From Serilophus lunatus (lineage: Eukaryota; Chordata; Aves; Passeriformes; Eurylaimidae): 64,000 bases of DNA. The notes under the pieces are model-generated. The model had not been told where the DNA came from. It saw nothing but the letters and a program-made list of their open reading frames with translations, and searched no databases. The stretch's first letter is position 1; each line of letters begins with the position of its first letter. Of this stretch, positions 12,391-24,663 are shown in pieces. The stretch lies in NCBI GenBank assembly GCA_013399895.1, contig VXBA01004389.1, forward strand, positions 868,001 through 932,000, written 5' to 3'. A program made the translations under genes and the position numbers.

Positions 12391-12546
12391 ATGCCCCGAA
12401 ATCTGGCACCATCCCTGGAAGTGTTCAAAAGGTATGTCGATGTGGCACTTGGAGACATGATTTAGTGGTGAGCAAAGTCGTTCTGGGCTAACAGTCGGAC
12501 TCAGTGATCTCAGAGGTCTTTTCCAACCGTAATGATTCAGTGAAAT
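12391..12546 (+). mobile_element. CR1 LINE 3' end, + orientation
   Basis: Shows CACCATCCCTGGAAGTGTTC, TCGATGTGGCACTTGGAGAC, GTCGGACTCAGTGATCTCAG and GGTCTTTTCCAACCGTAATG followed by ATTC, the canonical order of the CR1 3' terminus. Confidence 0.93.
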
Positions 12547-15500
12547 CCCATACAGCACACATGATCCAGCAACGGCGTCATTCCATGATGCAACAGGTCC
12601 AGCTTCTATAAGCACAGTTGGATAGCAGGTGATCTTTTTCTAAATATCCATGATAACAGAAGTCATTACCATTGCAGAGCATCCTCCTTCTGTTACCGTT
12701 TGCCTCCGGGCAGTTTACAGTGTAAACACAAAACCAGGGAATGCAGATGAGTACAAATAAATAAGGAATGAGAGGATAAAAGTCAGAAGGGAAGTATTTT
12801 TATTAGTCAACAGGTAAACACAGAAGCAATCTAACAATTTGATTCAGATGGAGGGAATTTGCAGAAAATTTTCCTCAATTCGTATACAAAATCTTGGAGC
12901 TCCAAGGTTTTCAAGATGCAGGTGTGATTTACTAGCTCTGGCAGTACAAAGTATTAAAATTTCACAAGTCCTTCAGCCTGAAGAAGTGAATACCTATACA
13001 AAAGCATTACAAATCCTTTGTTAAGCTATGTGAGAAGCTTTTCAGCATCCCAGTCATTCTGGATGGTTTTCATGCAGTTAATGGTCTGCCCTTGAACACG
13101 CAGATAGAACAACACTGTGAATCCATATATAGTTCCAGGCCTTGGAAGCACTGTAAAGTGCAAGTAAAAAAAAAAGGAAAAGACAAGAAAATTAAGAAAA
13201 AGGAGAAAGAACAAAAAATAGGAAGTAAAATTTGCAAGGGTGAAAGGATTTTTGAAACACCCACGAGGGCTGAGAATCTGATCTCACCCAGGTCAACATG
13301 TTGTCATTTAGAGTGGTACAAACTGAATTTAAAAGGCATGGTAATGTACAGTACATCACACTGAACAACCTTTAAACCCAGGTAAAGCTGACAATAAAAG
13401 CCAGAGAAACAGCTAAGGAAAATCAGGTCTAGGCTATCCATTTGACAATATTCTTTTATTGTAAGCATTTCTTATAAAATACATTGCTTAATCATTTCTC
13501 CATCGTGTTCTGAGTATTTTAATATAATTAAGTTTTCCAGTAGTTAATGGAATACTACAGAGCTAAACAAACAAAGGAAAAAAAAGCATTTTATCTACCC
13601 AGATATAAGATGTGTGTAGATTTTTTCGAGGAAGAGCCACAAGCAAAATTACAGTGTTATTGGTTGATTTTGGCATAACTATAGCAATAGCCATATGGGA
13701 GGCATGTAATTTCATGGAGCTGCACATGGTTAAGTCATGGCAAATTACCAGGAACTCATTTGATGTGGCTGCTCTCCAAGAGTTCTGACTTAGATCAACT
13801 AAAACCATTAACTTTCAAAATACAATTAGTCCAACCATATTTTTTTTCTAAATAATGGATGGGAAAAGAACCCTGAAACATGGTATGTACAAAGAATGAG
13901 AAACTGGGTCCCGTTAATATCCTTGGACTTATTATGATGGTAACACCACTATTGTCTATTATACTTGATAGGAATAACAGCAAAACACGTGCCAAAAGAT
14001 AAACCTAGAAAGCGAATTGTACTGAAAATATGATAACTTAAATTGGAATTTGATTTTCTGGGCTGAGGCAAAGTCTACAGAAGTCCTGCATTCGAGGGAA
14101 ACACTACATTCCTATTCACAGCTTGCTTTTCCATTCAAAACTGGTTATCTTTATGCTGTTATCCTGTGCTTTCTCATAAAAAATACATCTCGTTTCTTTA
14201 TAAAGCTTCTAGAAGTGAATTAATTAGCAGAACGATGGCAGCAGGATTCCTACAACAGCAAAGCAGGATACAAACCTCTGCCCTTGAGTTGTACCTACAA
14301 TAGGCAGGCTCCACACGGTCATGCCTGGAAGTCAAGTGATAGTAGTAGATAACTTGGCCATGACTAGAAAATCTGTGCTTTCACATGTAATAGAAATGTT
14401 ACTCTATGTACCTATTTACTTTCTTGGCTGAAATAATGTGTATTGCTACCTTTTTCATATGATTTATACACTTCAACAGAAATGAGAACCTCAATCAATC
14501 ACATCTGTAAGTATCTGACGTGCCTCAGTGGTTCTCCTTCAGAGATCAACATCCGTGTTTGCCACATCATGAATATTAATTTGAGTAAAAGCCATGATAA
14601 CCTGCTAACTTATGTAAAATCACCACTTTTAATACAGTGATCTTTTATTTTTTATTCAAACATGACATCCATGTGCTAAATAAAAACAGTATGTCACTAG
14701 TTTGCAATTTAGCAGCTGTTGCAGGTATCTGTAGCCAGTGAGGCTTCCAGCAGAAGCTCATCAGGGTAAAACCAAACCTTGAAACATTGGAAAGTACAAG
14801 AGCAAGAAAAGCGCCAGATCGTCGATGCCTGGAACAGAGGATCAAGGTAATCCAAGCGGGTCATTTCACAAAAGCAGTAGCATGAAGAGTCGTAGACCTT
14901 GCAATGGCATCATGGGTTTTTTTAACTATCCAGCCATTTGAAACTGCAAAGCACTTGAACATGTGACAGGTAAACAAATGACTTTCTGTTCTGAGACATT
15001 TGTTCAGGCTTTAACAGATGTTTACCAACTTTTGAGAGGACTTGGCTGCTAATATTTGACTTCTTGTTCTAAATGGCTTTTCATAAGGGGATTGTTTAGA
15101 AACACTCTTATTATACCTATTCAGTTTTCTCCTCGGTTTATGTCTTTTGAAAACAATGTATTCTCTTCGATTGATCCAAACTTCTGACCTCTCAGATTAG
15201 CTTTCAGAAGACAATAAATGTTATAAAGTTATTATATCACAACTGTGCTCAGTGTGTCATGTTACCGTTACTGTACATATTTCAAGATAAGGCAGGGAGG
15301 GGAGGAGAATTTGGAACCCACATAGACAGGTCTCCTTCTCTGAAAGCAGCACCGTGCTGCTTGAAAATGGTACCAGCCTTTCCAGTCAGCTGGATATTAC
15401 AGCCTCCACAGTTCTATTGCAGAAGCATGAATAAGCACTCCCTAATTGTCTCTAGACAAAGTGAGACATAACTAAAAATACCCCTCTGATGGGTTAAATA

Positions 15501-18500
15501 ATTTGGCTGCCTCCTTTCTAGCAGGATAGGGAATGTTCTCTGTCACAGAATAAAGAACGTTCTCTCCAACAGAGCGGGGGAAGGCAATGAACAGCTCGTG
15601 CAGTATTTTTCAATTATCACAGCTATCTGCAGTCCAAGTTTCTTATTGAGATGCATGATTTATTCAGAAGCAATAAAAAATATTAGTAAAGTTAGTCAAC
15701 AGTGGAACACTTTAAAAATATCGTGTTCTTTGATAAATAAATAACTCAATCTATTTCTAGTGACAATTCTGCATGCACATGAAATGGAAAGTATTTCAAA
15801 GCACCATTTCTGAATGCTGGGTATCTCCACATTGCATTTATTCAATCTGTTTAGAAATATATATAGAAAGAAGCTGTTAAATCATTTATGTAAAGTTGGT
15901 GTTTCTTGCTTGTCCTGCTGAAAGACTGTAGGAAATTTTCTTGAATTAATACCTTAATGGATCACCAAAAAGTATAAAAGCTGTGCAACTCTGCAATGCT
16001 GTGGCAAGCACTGTAAGGGGAACATGGATGTCTTTGAAGAAGACCACATCCAATTTTTAATGTGGGCTTCACACGTCCAGTATCGCAAATATGTCAAAAC
16101 TAACATAAACATTGTGTCCAAGTGTTCAGTTCACTCTACTCCTTTGAAAAACAGTACTAAAAACAAATACTGTAGTAAATTATGCTAATGAATATGTAAA
16201 TTGAGCAAAATCCTATAGACAAACAGACTACATGAATTATGTTACTATAAGAATAGGGACATTAAAATCCCTATTTAGAGCACTACACGCCTTTTCAAGT
16301 TCGCGTGCCATCCTAACAAGCTGAACAACTTGACCTTTAAGGACAATACACTTTGAAACCTTTCTATCTAAAAATAATGCACTGTCAAAACCCCAAATCA
16401 GTCGCTCCATCCGTGCAATTTCTCATCTGATGACATTTCATTTTTGGTGCATTTTAAGAGCATCTGCATTGAAAAAGGCCAGAGGTACTTGTTGAAATTA
16501 CAAGATGTGAAAATCGAAACTCCCTCCTGCATTTCCCTGCAGAATCGCTTCCAGTTTGGTCCGTGTGAATGCTCTCTATACAGAACCTGTATATACACAG
16601 TAGGTCTGCATTGCTAATGCTGTAAGAATCGATATGGGACGTTCATTCCTTTGCCTTAGGAGAATACCTGCCTTATCTGGAACACTATGCATGCCCAGCA
16701 AGGGATCAGTTAACTATTACCATATTGGGCAATACTTCAATTCCATTTGAATAGCACCTTATGTTGCAAGGAGCCCCAGTGAATCATTGTGATTATTCAT
16801 ACAGGAATGTGCAAAAGCTCAAATATAAAAATCTGCTCTGTGTTCTGAGCATAGGGGGTCAGATTATACGCAATTCCAGTTGATTTAACCCCGTGCTGGG
16901 AAAACTGCCCCACTTGACTTGTAGGAAAGTTGCTTTAATGGGGATACTCCATGTAAGGAAAACTCACATTTGACTCTGTTAAGGAGTGTTTGGTTTTTTG
17001 GATCACATCTCCAGACAGGGCAGGTATTCATGCTCACACATGCATTTCTGCCAGCTCTGGTGTTCAAATGACTCTCTACCTACATGAAGGTCACACACGC
17101 AGTACCCTCCTGTCTAGGGTTTTTCTCAATGGTGTGGTAATTCTGTAATTCAGAACACTTCTGAAAGGTTTACTTTCCATTTAATTTTTGGTTTGCTTAA
17201 ATAGGCTTCCAAATGGTTTTGGAAACTGTCTTAACAAATTACGATCACAGAACTCATCTACTGAAAATAATGGAATGAAAGCAGTTTAGTAATTTTCAGT
17301 CTGGGAAATCCCACTGCCAATTAAGCTTCCTGTTTTCTTTCCAATTATAAATCAGCAGAGTAAAATGTCTGACATAAGTGACGACAAGTTCCCCAAACAA
17401 GTTGCTTTACTAGTCTGTAATTTTATTTCTAGCTAATATTTGGAAGTAATGTTCAATAGGAAGTAGAAAAAGCTCTCAATTCCCATTAATTTTCTACAGC
17501 TATTAAAAGTAACAGTTGATAAAAAGTACATTACAAAAATACTTGTGGGTTTTGCTTCTATTACATCTGCAGTGTAACATTTTTCCTGTAAGTACTGGTA
17601 GTTTTCATAGTAATCAGCATAAATTTCATTCAAAAGAAAACCTTTTTAAGCACTGAGGTTTCTTAGAGCCTTGCCATCAGGTAAAACAGTGAAGAAAACA
17701 GCCATGTAGCAACTCAGCAAGGATCAAAAATACAAAATGTTTGTAAATACATGAAATAGGACTGAAAACAAAATGGAAAATGTAACTATTACAGTCTAAC
17801 CGTACTTAATATACTGGCAGCATCTCAAGAGTTGGACTGGGAGGAGGTGAAGGCATTGAGGATGTCTGAGCAATAAATCATTCCTTTGGTCACAAGTGGC
17901 TTCGTGCAAAGCAGGACTTAGGAAGTGAGAGAACATAAAGGGCAGTTGAGGACAAATATAAGACTCATTACAACTCCAGTAAGGCAAAGGAGGTGAGGTG
18001 GAACAAGGATTACAAGTTACGTGATAAGATTAGCAACCAGTGGCCTAAACCAGACCAAAACAAAACACTTTCTTTTACATCAGAAGATTCTATTTAAATA
18101 AATCCTTAACAGTTCATGTTTTATTGTATAACTGGGTTCACAGAAGGGATTAGCCAAATCCATAGATCCATAAAGAGCTATTAAAAAAGTGGCTGGGTTA
18201 CAGACTTCCAGATAAGGATGCTGTTAACCATTTATTTCTAAAAACTAGAAGGATGTGCAATGGAAACAACTACCTCCTTGTTTCCAAACCCATTTTTCCC
18301 AGGCATCCATGATGAGTCACATGGAGACTGAGATAGATGTACTTTTGATCCAACCCAACAGAACAGAGGGAAATTCTGCTGTCGTGCATCCTACACCAGG
18401 TCTAGTCCTGAACACTCAGACTACATCCTTTCCCTAAGGTGGACAGAAGTTGAGCAAAACTGACTTCGCCTGTTTGAATTTTAATACAGTTTCTTCTACT

Positions 18501-18831
18501 GCTTTCCCTTGTTCATCAAAGATCTGTTCCCAATCCTTTTGAAGCATTTCTCTAAAATAAATTAAAGATCCTTCTTGGGATTTGATCCATTTCATCCAAA
18601 TCAGCTGTTATGTTCTTGTAAGTAGAGCATGCACAAGCAGAAACTAAATTCAAATTTTCTTCATAAGTGCAATTTAGAAGGTCTGTAAAATAGAGTGGAT
18701 GTTTTATCATGAAAACATTACAGTGCTGCTGGGAAGTAGATGTAATTTTGTTTTGCCTATAGAAGTGCTATTTACCTAACTAAAATATTCACAGCAAGAA
18801 AAATAAATAGGCAGTACGTGTATATTTGCAA

Positions 18832-18853
18832 GATATATATATATCTATCTATC
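18832..18853. repeat. AT/ATCT microsatellite
   Basis: Short ATATATATATAT run followed by ATCTATCTATC, in intergenic DNA. Confidence 0.9.
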
Positions 18854-21704
18854 ATGTTTTTACTGAAATCTAATTCCCAAAAAAGGAACAGTAAAAAAAA
18901 AAAAAAAGGAAATCATTCTTATAATATTTTCTCTCAGAGAAGACACAAGATCATCATGTGAACTTTTACAATAGGAAACAAATTACTTAATCAAGAGCTA
19001 AAAATACAGAAGTCTTATGACATTTCCAAGTGTAATAAGTACAAACTTCTGGGCTTCTGACAATGTTGACCTGTTTTTCTTCAAATGCCTTGGGAACCAC
19101 AGTGTAAGTGCCTCATCCTGTGATGAAGAGAAGCTTGGCACTCCATTTTAAGGACAGCAGTTCTCTTTGGCTGCCTCCGTCAAAATGCTTAAAATCAAAA
19201 CACGAACAAGGTGGATTTAACTTGTGGTTCAAACAGGCAAGCCTCCCAAAGAAGAAAACTCGTATATGCTAGAGGACAAATGGAGTTATACCCAGAAAAC
19301 AGGTATTAATTCAGTTGAGATTTCATGTGCTTTCTACTGTCAGAAGAGACTAGAGGAAGAAAAGGCAAAAAATCTGCATATCACAGATATTTTGTCATCT
19401 CTACCACCAGCTACTGCCACTCACTGTGGGACAACACTTCCTAGGGGCAGCAAACCAAGCTGAGCTTTATTACACTTGTTCCCAAAGGTGAATTCCTCTT
19501 TTCCAGAGCTTTTCTATCAACACATGATCAGACAGAAGAGCCTGAGAATCTCCACTTTCCCTACTGCATTATCTATTCATCCTGTTCACAAGAACACGTG
19601 CAGTGGATTTTTTTTAAATAGAAAACATTCCCTCCATTTTGATATAAATTATGCATAGTATTTTCCAATATATTATTTAGTGAAGGCACTATCAGCTATA
19701 GAGGAGTACTGTGGGTAGTTTCTCTGTCAGAGTATTGTAGTCATAACTCGTGGGTTGTGTTCTCAGGTTTCACTGCTTATTAACTCACTGACCTTGGATA
19801 AGCCATGTAAGTTTACTGACTCTCACTATTAAATATTTTAAGCAAAGATCTGCAAAACCTAAGAAAATTAGATGATGTGAGATGCACACACATTTTTGCA
19901 ATTACATGTTATATCATTTTCAGCTCCTCCAAATTCCACAGCATGCACCAATTCAAGAGTAGTGCTTTATTTTCTTTTTTGTCTAAGAAATTAATTTTAC
20001 CTAAAGTCCCTTTTGGAAGTTAAAAAGTTCTTACAAAAACACCACATTGCACATTTTGGCATTTTTGGTTTAAAGGACAGGAAACATAACAAATCAATGC
20101 AGTGTAATTTATAATGTATACTCAGAGTACTATAAAAAAGGACAGTTTGAACCAAGAGCATAATTCACTACATTTTCTTGTGTCATTTACACTGTAAGTG
20201 CTTAAGGGTAGGGGTTGTATCTTAGTACTTCTAACAACTAGTTTTATGAGGCATCAGGCTTGTTAGATGTCTCTTAGGGCTAATATATGCAAATTAAAAT
20301 ACAGGTATAGTAAGAAATTAAGGCTCACAAAAAAAAAAAGCCCAAACCAGTTTCAGACTAAAAGAAAAGAAAAAATTTTTAAGAACTTAAGAAGTAACTT
20401 TTGTTTATATACAGGACAAAATTCAAGCCCAACAGTAACACTGACTGGGATAAGACACAACATTTTTATAGGAGAGATATTGGATCTCTTCCATCTTGTA
20501 GGAAGGGTGAAATACTATTTTTAACAGTTTGTAAGTGTGAATACAGTTAAAATAACCTCTCAGCTGTATCATATATAACAAATTATAATTAAACATCATT
20601 CATCTTTCTACTCATGTATAAATAGCTTACTATTTCCTAGTGGTTTTTACAGTAAAATTCCTCAAAATATGTAGTAGTTATATTTTGAAAAAGGCTTTAT
20701 TTTTGTTTGCAGGTGAATATTGAATAATCTGCAATGTATGACGTGCACCATTGGCTGTCTTTAGGGTGGCTCAGTTCATAAGTACTAATCAACACTGCCT
20801 ACAAGGAGGTAATGTGGACTATAAAACCAACACAAACGAGACCAGAACCTCATTTTCATTGTCATCAAAGCCTATGATAGTTCATTTTCACTGTTTTTGG
20901 TAGATTCTAAGTTTGTCCCATGTCTCCTTTTACAGCTTTTTAGTCACTGACTGATGCATCTCAAAATTAAGGGAACCTTGCTTTTATACAGCTTATACAT
21001 TTACACAATTTCACTTTTCCCTGCCATTAGAAGTGTGCTGACAGGGAAGCAGGCATCTATTTTGAGCCTTTAATTAGTTGCCACTACTTCTCAGTCCTGT
21101 GAGATTGTTTCACGGAGTGTAGAGATCATGGTAACTGTGAAACAGAGATCCCTCCACCTCCCTGCCTTTTAGGACATTTCTCAAGGGTTTGGCTCACTTT
21201 GTTTTTTCTGTCTTCCCTTTTTTTTGGACAGACTAGTTTCAGGCTCCATCTCACTTCTGCATCTCTAGTTCTTCAGCCCGTGCTCTCTTCCTTCCTCTGC
21301 CTTCTTTGTTCCCTCAAATTTTAGTTCTTTTTTTCCTTTTTGATTTTTTTTTTTTGGACCCTTTTATCTCGGTGCTTTGAAAAGCCTGTGGAAACGCTGG
21401 AGAACCCCCCCGTCTATCCAGAGGAAGTTCTCCTCCATCAGAGCTGTCGTGCCCATTCCCTCGCCGGAGATTCTCCATCTCCGTGGAGCAGGCGCTGCTC
21501 CCGGGAGCCGAGCCCGGAATTCCCCGGGGATGTCCCGGGGTTCTGGTTTTCCCGGGTTTCCCGTCTCCTGTGGCTCTTCCCGCTGCCCGGAGAAGGGAAT
21601 CCGCGTGCCCCGTTCCCACGGCCGGGAATGGTCCCGGAGCCCGGCGGAGCGGGGGTTCCAAACGGGAAAGGAGCTCCCGCCCGTCCCGAGGTCTCGGCGT
21701 TCGG

Positions 21705-21890
21705 ACAGACGGGATGGGCACGGGAACGGGAATGGGGACAGGGATGCGGATGGGGAGGAGGATGAGAATGAGGACGGGGACCAGGATGGATATGGGCACG
21801 GGGATGATGATGGGACCAGGGGTGGGACTGGGAATGCGAACCGGGATGGCGATGGGTCGGGCCGGGATCGCGGGCCGGGATCTCCCCTCC
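21705..21890 (+). repeat. Degenerate G-rich tandem array (GGGAY-like units)
   Basis: Many closely spaced units such as GGGAATGGGGACAGGGATG and GGGATGATGATGGGACC, roughly 6-bp periodic and imperfect. The + strand has dense runs of three or four Gs, giving G-quadruplex potential just upstream of the presumed start site. On the minus strand it reads as an artificial Pro/Ile/Val-rich frame (21314-21895) that is not a gene. Confidence 0.75.
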
Positions 21891-21907
21891 CTCAACCGGG
21901 CGGGGAG

Positions 21908-21965
21908 NNNNNNNNNNNNNNNNNNNNNNNNNNNNNNNNNNNNNNNNNNNNNNNNNNNNNNNNNN
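21908..21965. other. Assembly gap (58 N) in SLC35F5 CpG island
   Basis: A run of Ns flanked on both sides by extremely GC-rich sequence, as expected where short reads fail. The true length is unknown. Confidence 0.99.
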
Positions 21966-22203
21966 GGGCCGGGCCGTGAGCGGCCACCGCCACCGCCGGG
22001 GGTGTGGCGAGCGAGAGGCCCCGCGGGGCGAGCCCCGGGAGGGAAGTTGTCTCCTTGTAACGCCCGCCCGGGCCGGGGGTGCGTTGTGAGTTCGGAGCCC
22101 CGAGGCCGGGATGGAGCGCGGGGGTTCCGCGGGGTGTCGGCGCTGGCGGGGCCGGGGAGCGGCGGTGAGGCCGCACCGTGAGTGCCTTGTCGGGTTTTAG
22201 GAT

Positions 22204-22578
22204 GTGGAGGGTCTGGAGCACAGTCCCGGTGAGGAGCAGCTCGGGGGGCTCAGCCTGGAGAAGGGGAGGCTCGGGGGGGATCTCGTCGCTCCGTAAGGCC
22301 CCGGCAGGAGGGTGTGGGCAGGTGGGTGCGGGCTCTGCTCCCAGGGATGTCGTTTTTAAGCTGCGTCAGGGAAGGGTTGGGCATTCGGAAGAAATTCTTC
22401 GCGGGAGGGTTGGTTCAGGGTTGGGATGGGCTGCCCGGGGAGGTGGCGGAGTCGCCGTCCCTGGAGGTGTTGAAAGGCTGGACGTGGCACTCGGAGCCTT
22501 GCGCGGTGGGGTTGGGTCAGAGGTTGGACACGATGAGGTTGGAAGGCTTTTCCAGCGTGATTGATCCCGTGATTCCGG
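22204..22578 (+). mobile_element. CR1 LINE 3' fragment, + orientation
   Basis: Recognised by the CR1 3'-region order: AGGGTCTGGAGCACA, then CAGCCTGGAGAAGGGGAGGC, then CCGTCCCTGGAGGTGTTGAA, then GAGGTTGGAAGGCTTTTCCA, and a tail with degenerate TGATTC octamers. It lies directly 3' of the SLC35F5 CpG island. Unlike most old CR1 copies it keeps many CpGs. Confidence 0.88.
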
Positions 22579-24592
22579 GCTGGCACAGCTGTCCCGGGGC
22601 ACGGGGAGGGTCCGTGCACCCCCTGCTCGGACTGCGGCCGCAGGGTTTGAGGTGCGAGTGCAGGAGACTCATCCTTCTACTTCTCACGTCCCCAGGGCTT
22701 GAGCCACATTTCTTTCTTCTCAGGCATCCGCTTTTCTCTGGGTGCTTTAAAGAGATTTACTCATTCCCTTCTCTTTCTTCCTGCTTTCCCCCCAAGATGT
22801 CTGTGCACAGGAAGAAGGGACGGGACCCCCTCTGGCTCCTGCCGTTCCTGGAAGGCTCAGCTCTCAGGGTGTCTCCTTGGAAGCTGCTGCGCCTGTTCTT
22901 ATCAGGGATCCGGGGCTGTCTATCTTGTGACAAAGCACGATATGTTTAGGCCTTGCAGTGGACGAGATTAGATCTGCAACATGTGAAACGGGTGTCCTTT
23001 GTAATCCCTGGCTGGTGTTAAACACGGAGCTGCGGGTGCCCGGGGGGTTGCTCTGTGCTCACAGAGGCCTTGGCGGCTGCACAGGGAAGGTTTTTCTTCT
23101 GGTGTTCTGGTTCTGAGTTCGGTGTTGGTCCCACTTGTCAACTCCCAATCTGCAGCCCTGAAATTCGGGGGTTTGTAACTCGCTGTCACTTGAAGTGTTC
23201 GTGCCCAGCTGGGAATGAACTGAGGACTGTGTGCTGGGATGCTCTGGGAGCTGGGCAAGGCTCTGAAGGATGGGCTGGGTTACAATTCCGTGTTACTAGT
23301 TCTATATAAGAAAATCAGCGTGAAACGTCATTTCATGAATTTTGAGTAAGTGCTGAATAGTTTTCTAAGTGTTCTCATTCCCTGGGTACCAGGATCCAGC
23401 TGTGCCAGTTTGGTGTATGACTGTGACAGTGTGCACTGCCCCATTCTTAAAACATCTCTTTTTTTAAGCTAAATTCTCTTTCTTTGGTTAAAAAAAAAAT
23501 CAACATGCTTTCTGTGTAAACTTCAGTCTTGTATAACTTTTTGTTCAGCTAGGAACAGTGCTCAGTATTGGCATGGGAAACTTGGCTTCTTTTTTTTCTG
23601 GATCTTTTGCTCCACTATATTCTACAGATCCTGCAGGAACCTTTCTTTTAGTAAAAATGATAGGGCTGTAGTGAATGTCATAGTCATGTTGCACCTTCAC
23701 CTCTCCTGAAGAATTCTTGCCTTTGCTCTCATCTCACAGTGCCCTTTGGAAGTTGAGTGGAGGTCAGGGTTGTGTTAGATTAGCATGGATTTAATGTATG
23801 TTTCCTATGGATATAAAATCAGTTCACTTCCAGCTTTTTTTCTGGTTAAAGTGAAAGTAGTGTCTCTGTTTATCTTAAAAGTCATCAAATATGAAACAGG
23901 AATCACCTGATGGCAGCACATGTTAAAGCAGGGAGGAGGTTGTGTCTCAGGACTTGTATTTTTGGAGCAGCTGGTATAACTGGAAAAACTAAAACCATTT
24001 CCTCTATGTGCCAACCTTATCTTGTGTTGTCTTTCAAGTTGCAGAAGAAATAATCTTGAGTAAATACAAGGAAGAATTTCAGGTTGACTTGCTTGTGACT
24101 GAGCTGCTGTTTTGGGTCTCTTGTTCTTGTCATTATGTACTTTTTTTTATTTTTTTAGTGAGGGGGAGAGAGTTGTGTCTTTTCCTCACAGAACAGCCAG
24201 ATGCAATAGTTCTGTTTTGCAATGATCTAGCAGTTCTTTGGCCTCTAGTGTTCTCTTCCCTAATTGCCAGTGCAATAGAAGTTGTTTCATATGATTTTTA
24301 TCCTTTTAGTGTGGAAAAAGTGATAATCTGCACAAAGAAACAGTTGATGCTCTCAAAGTAGGGCTGGACATGAAGCATCGATAGTGCAGTGAGATATCCT
24401 GCCCTGAGAGGTTGCTTGTGGCATGTTTGGAACAGTAGAGGCTTTAGTGCCATCACCTCTGTGAACACAGATGGTAGACTACCTATTGAGACCAATTTTT
24501 AATTTTTTTTTCAAAAAGGTACTGCAACATTTTAAAACTGAAGTACAGTGTCCTGACAAGAAAGTTAAGTATGTTTTTATTTTTTTTTCCAG
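22579..24592 (+). other. SLC35F5 upstream intron or 5' flank
   Basis: The GC content falls off from the CpG island into AT-rich sequence. It ends with an excellent polypyrimidine tract before 24593. A further noncoding exon could be present, but I cannot point to one. Confidence 0.5.
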
Positions 24593-24663
24593 AAGCTCTT
24601 CATGTAACTGGCTGAAAAATGGTTCTACAAGATGGCAGCACCAACTCTAAGACTGTTGAAAGG
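24593..24663 (+). CDS. SLC35F5: SLC35F5 first coding exon (5'UTR 24593-24631, CDS 24632-24663)
   Basis: A long T-rich tract ending in CCAG precedes this exon and AGG|GTAAAT follows it. The ATG at 24632 has a strong initiation context (A at -3, G at +4). It encodes MAAPTLRLLK plus two bases, which join exon 29500-29641 in frame. A TAA at 24605-24607 is in frame upstream, so with this exon included translation cannot start further 5'. The sequence does not resemble the longer human N-terminus as I remember it. An out-of-frame ATG at 24619 also has a strong context (see findings). If this exon is skipped, the next in-frame Met is at 29507. Confidence 0.72.

Larger units (their letters stand above)
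9279..21310. other. Intergenic region between the two CpG islands
   Basis: Twelve kb of mostly AT-rich DNA. It contains a CR1 tail at 12391-12546, a purine-rich block near 13163-13230 and short AT/ATCT repeats near 18832-18852. The GC-richer part at 9280-10450 has chance frames (one of 155 codons at 9313-9780) without domain signatures. No exon is supported. Confidence 0.6.
21400..22200 (+). promoter_or_regulatory. CpG island, probable SLC35F5 promoter and 5'UTR exon
   Basis: The sequence changes abruptly from AT-rich to GC/CpG-rich near 21400, about 2.4 kb before the first coding exon. Two splice-donor-like sites, GCG|GTGAGG at 22164 and ACC|GTGAGT at 22178, suggest that a noncoding first exon ends there. 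There is no obvious TATA box. A gap of 58 Ns at 21908-21965 lies in the core and may hide part of exon 1. A first exon like the human one (MVPPRRHRG from memory) is not seen in the readable bases. Confidence 0.6.

Noticed and set aside
21314..21895. 193-codon minus-strand frame rich in Pro, Ile and Val
   Set aside because: It is the reverse reading of the G-rich degenerate array and of poly-T flank, not a gene.
22314..22949. 211-codon + strand frame after the SLC35F5 CpG island
   Set aside because: Much of it is the CR1 3' fragment; the rest has no family signature.
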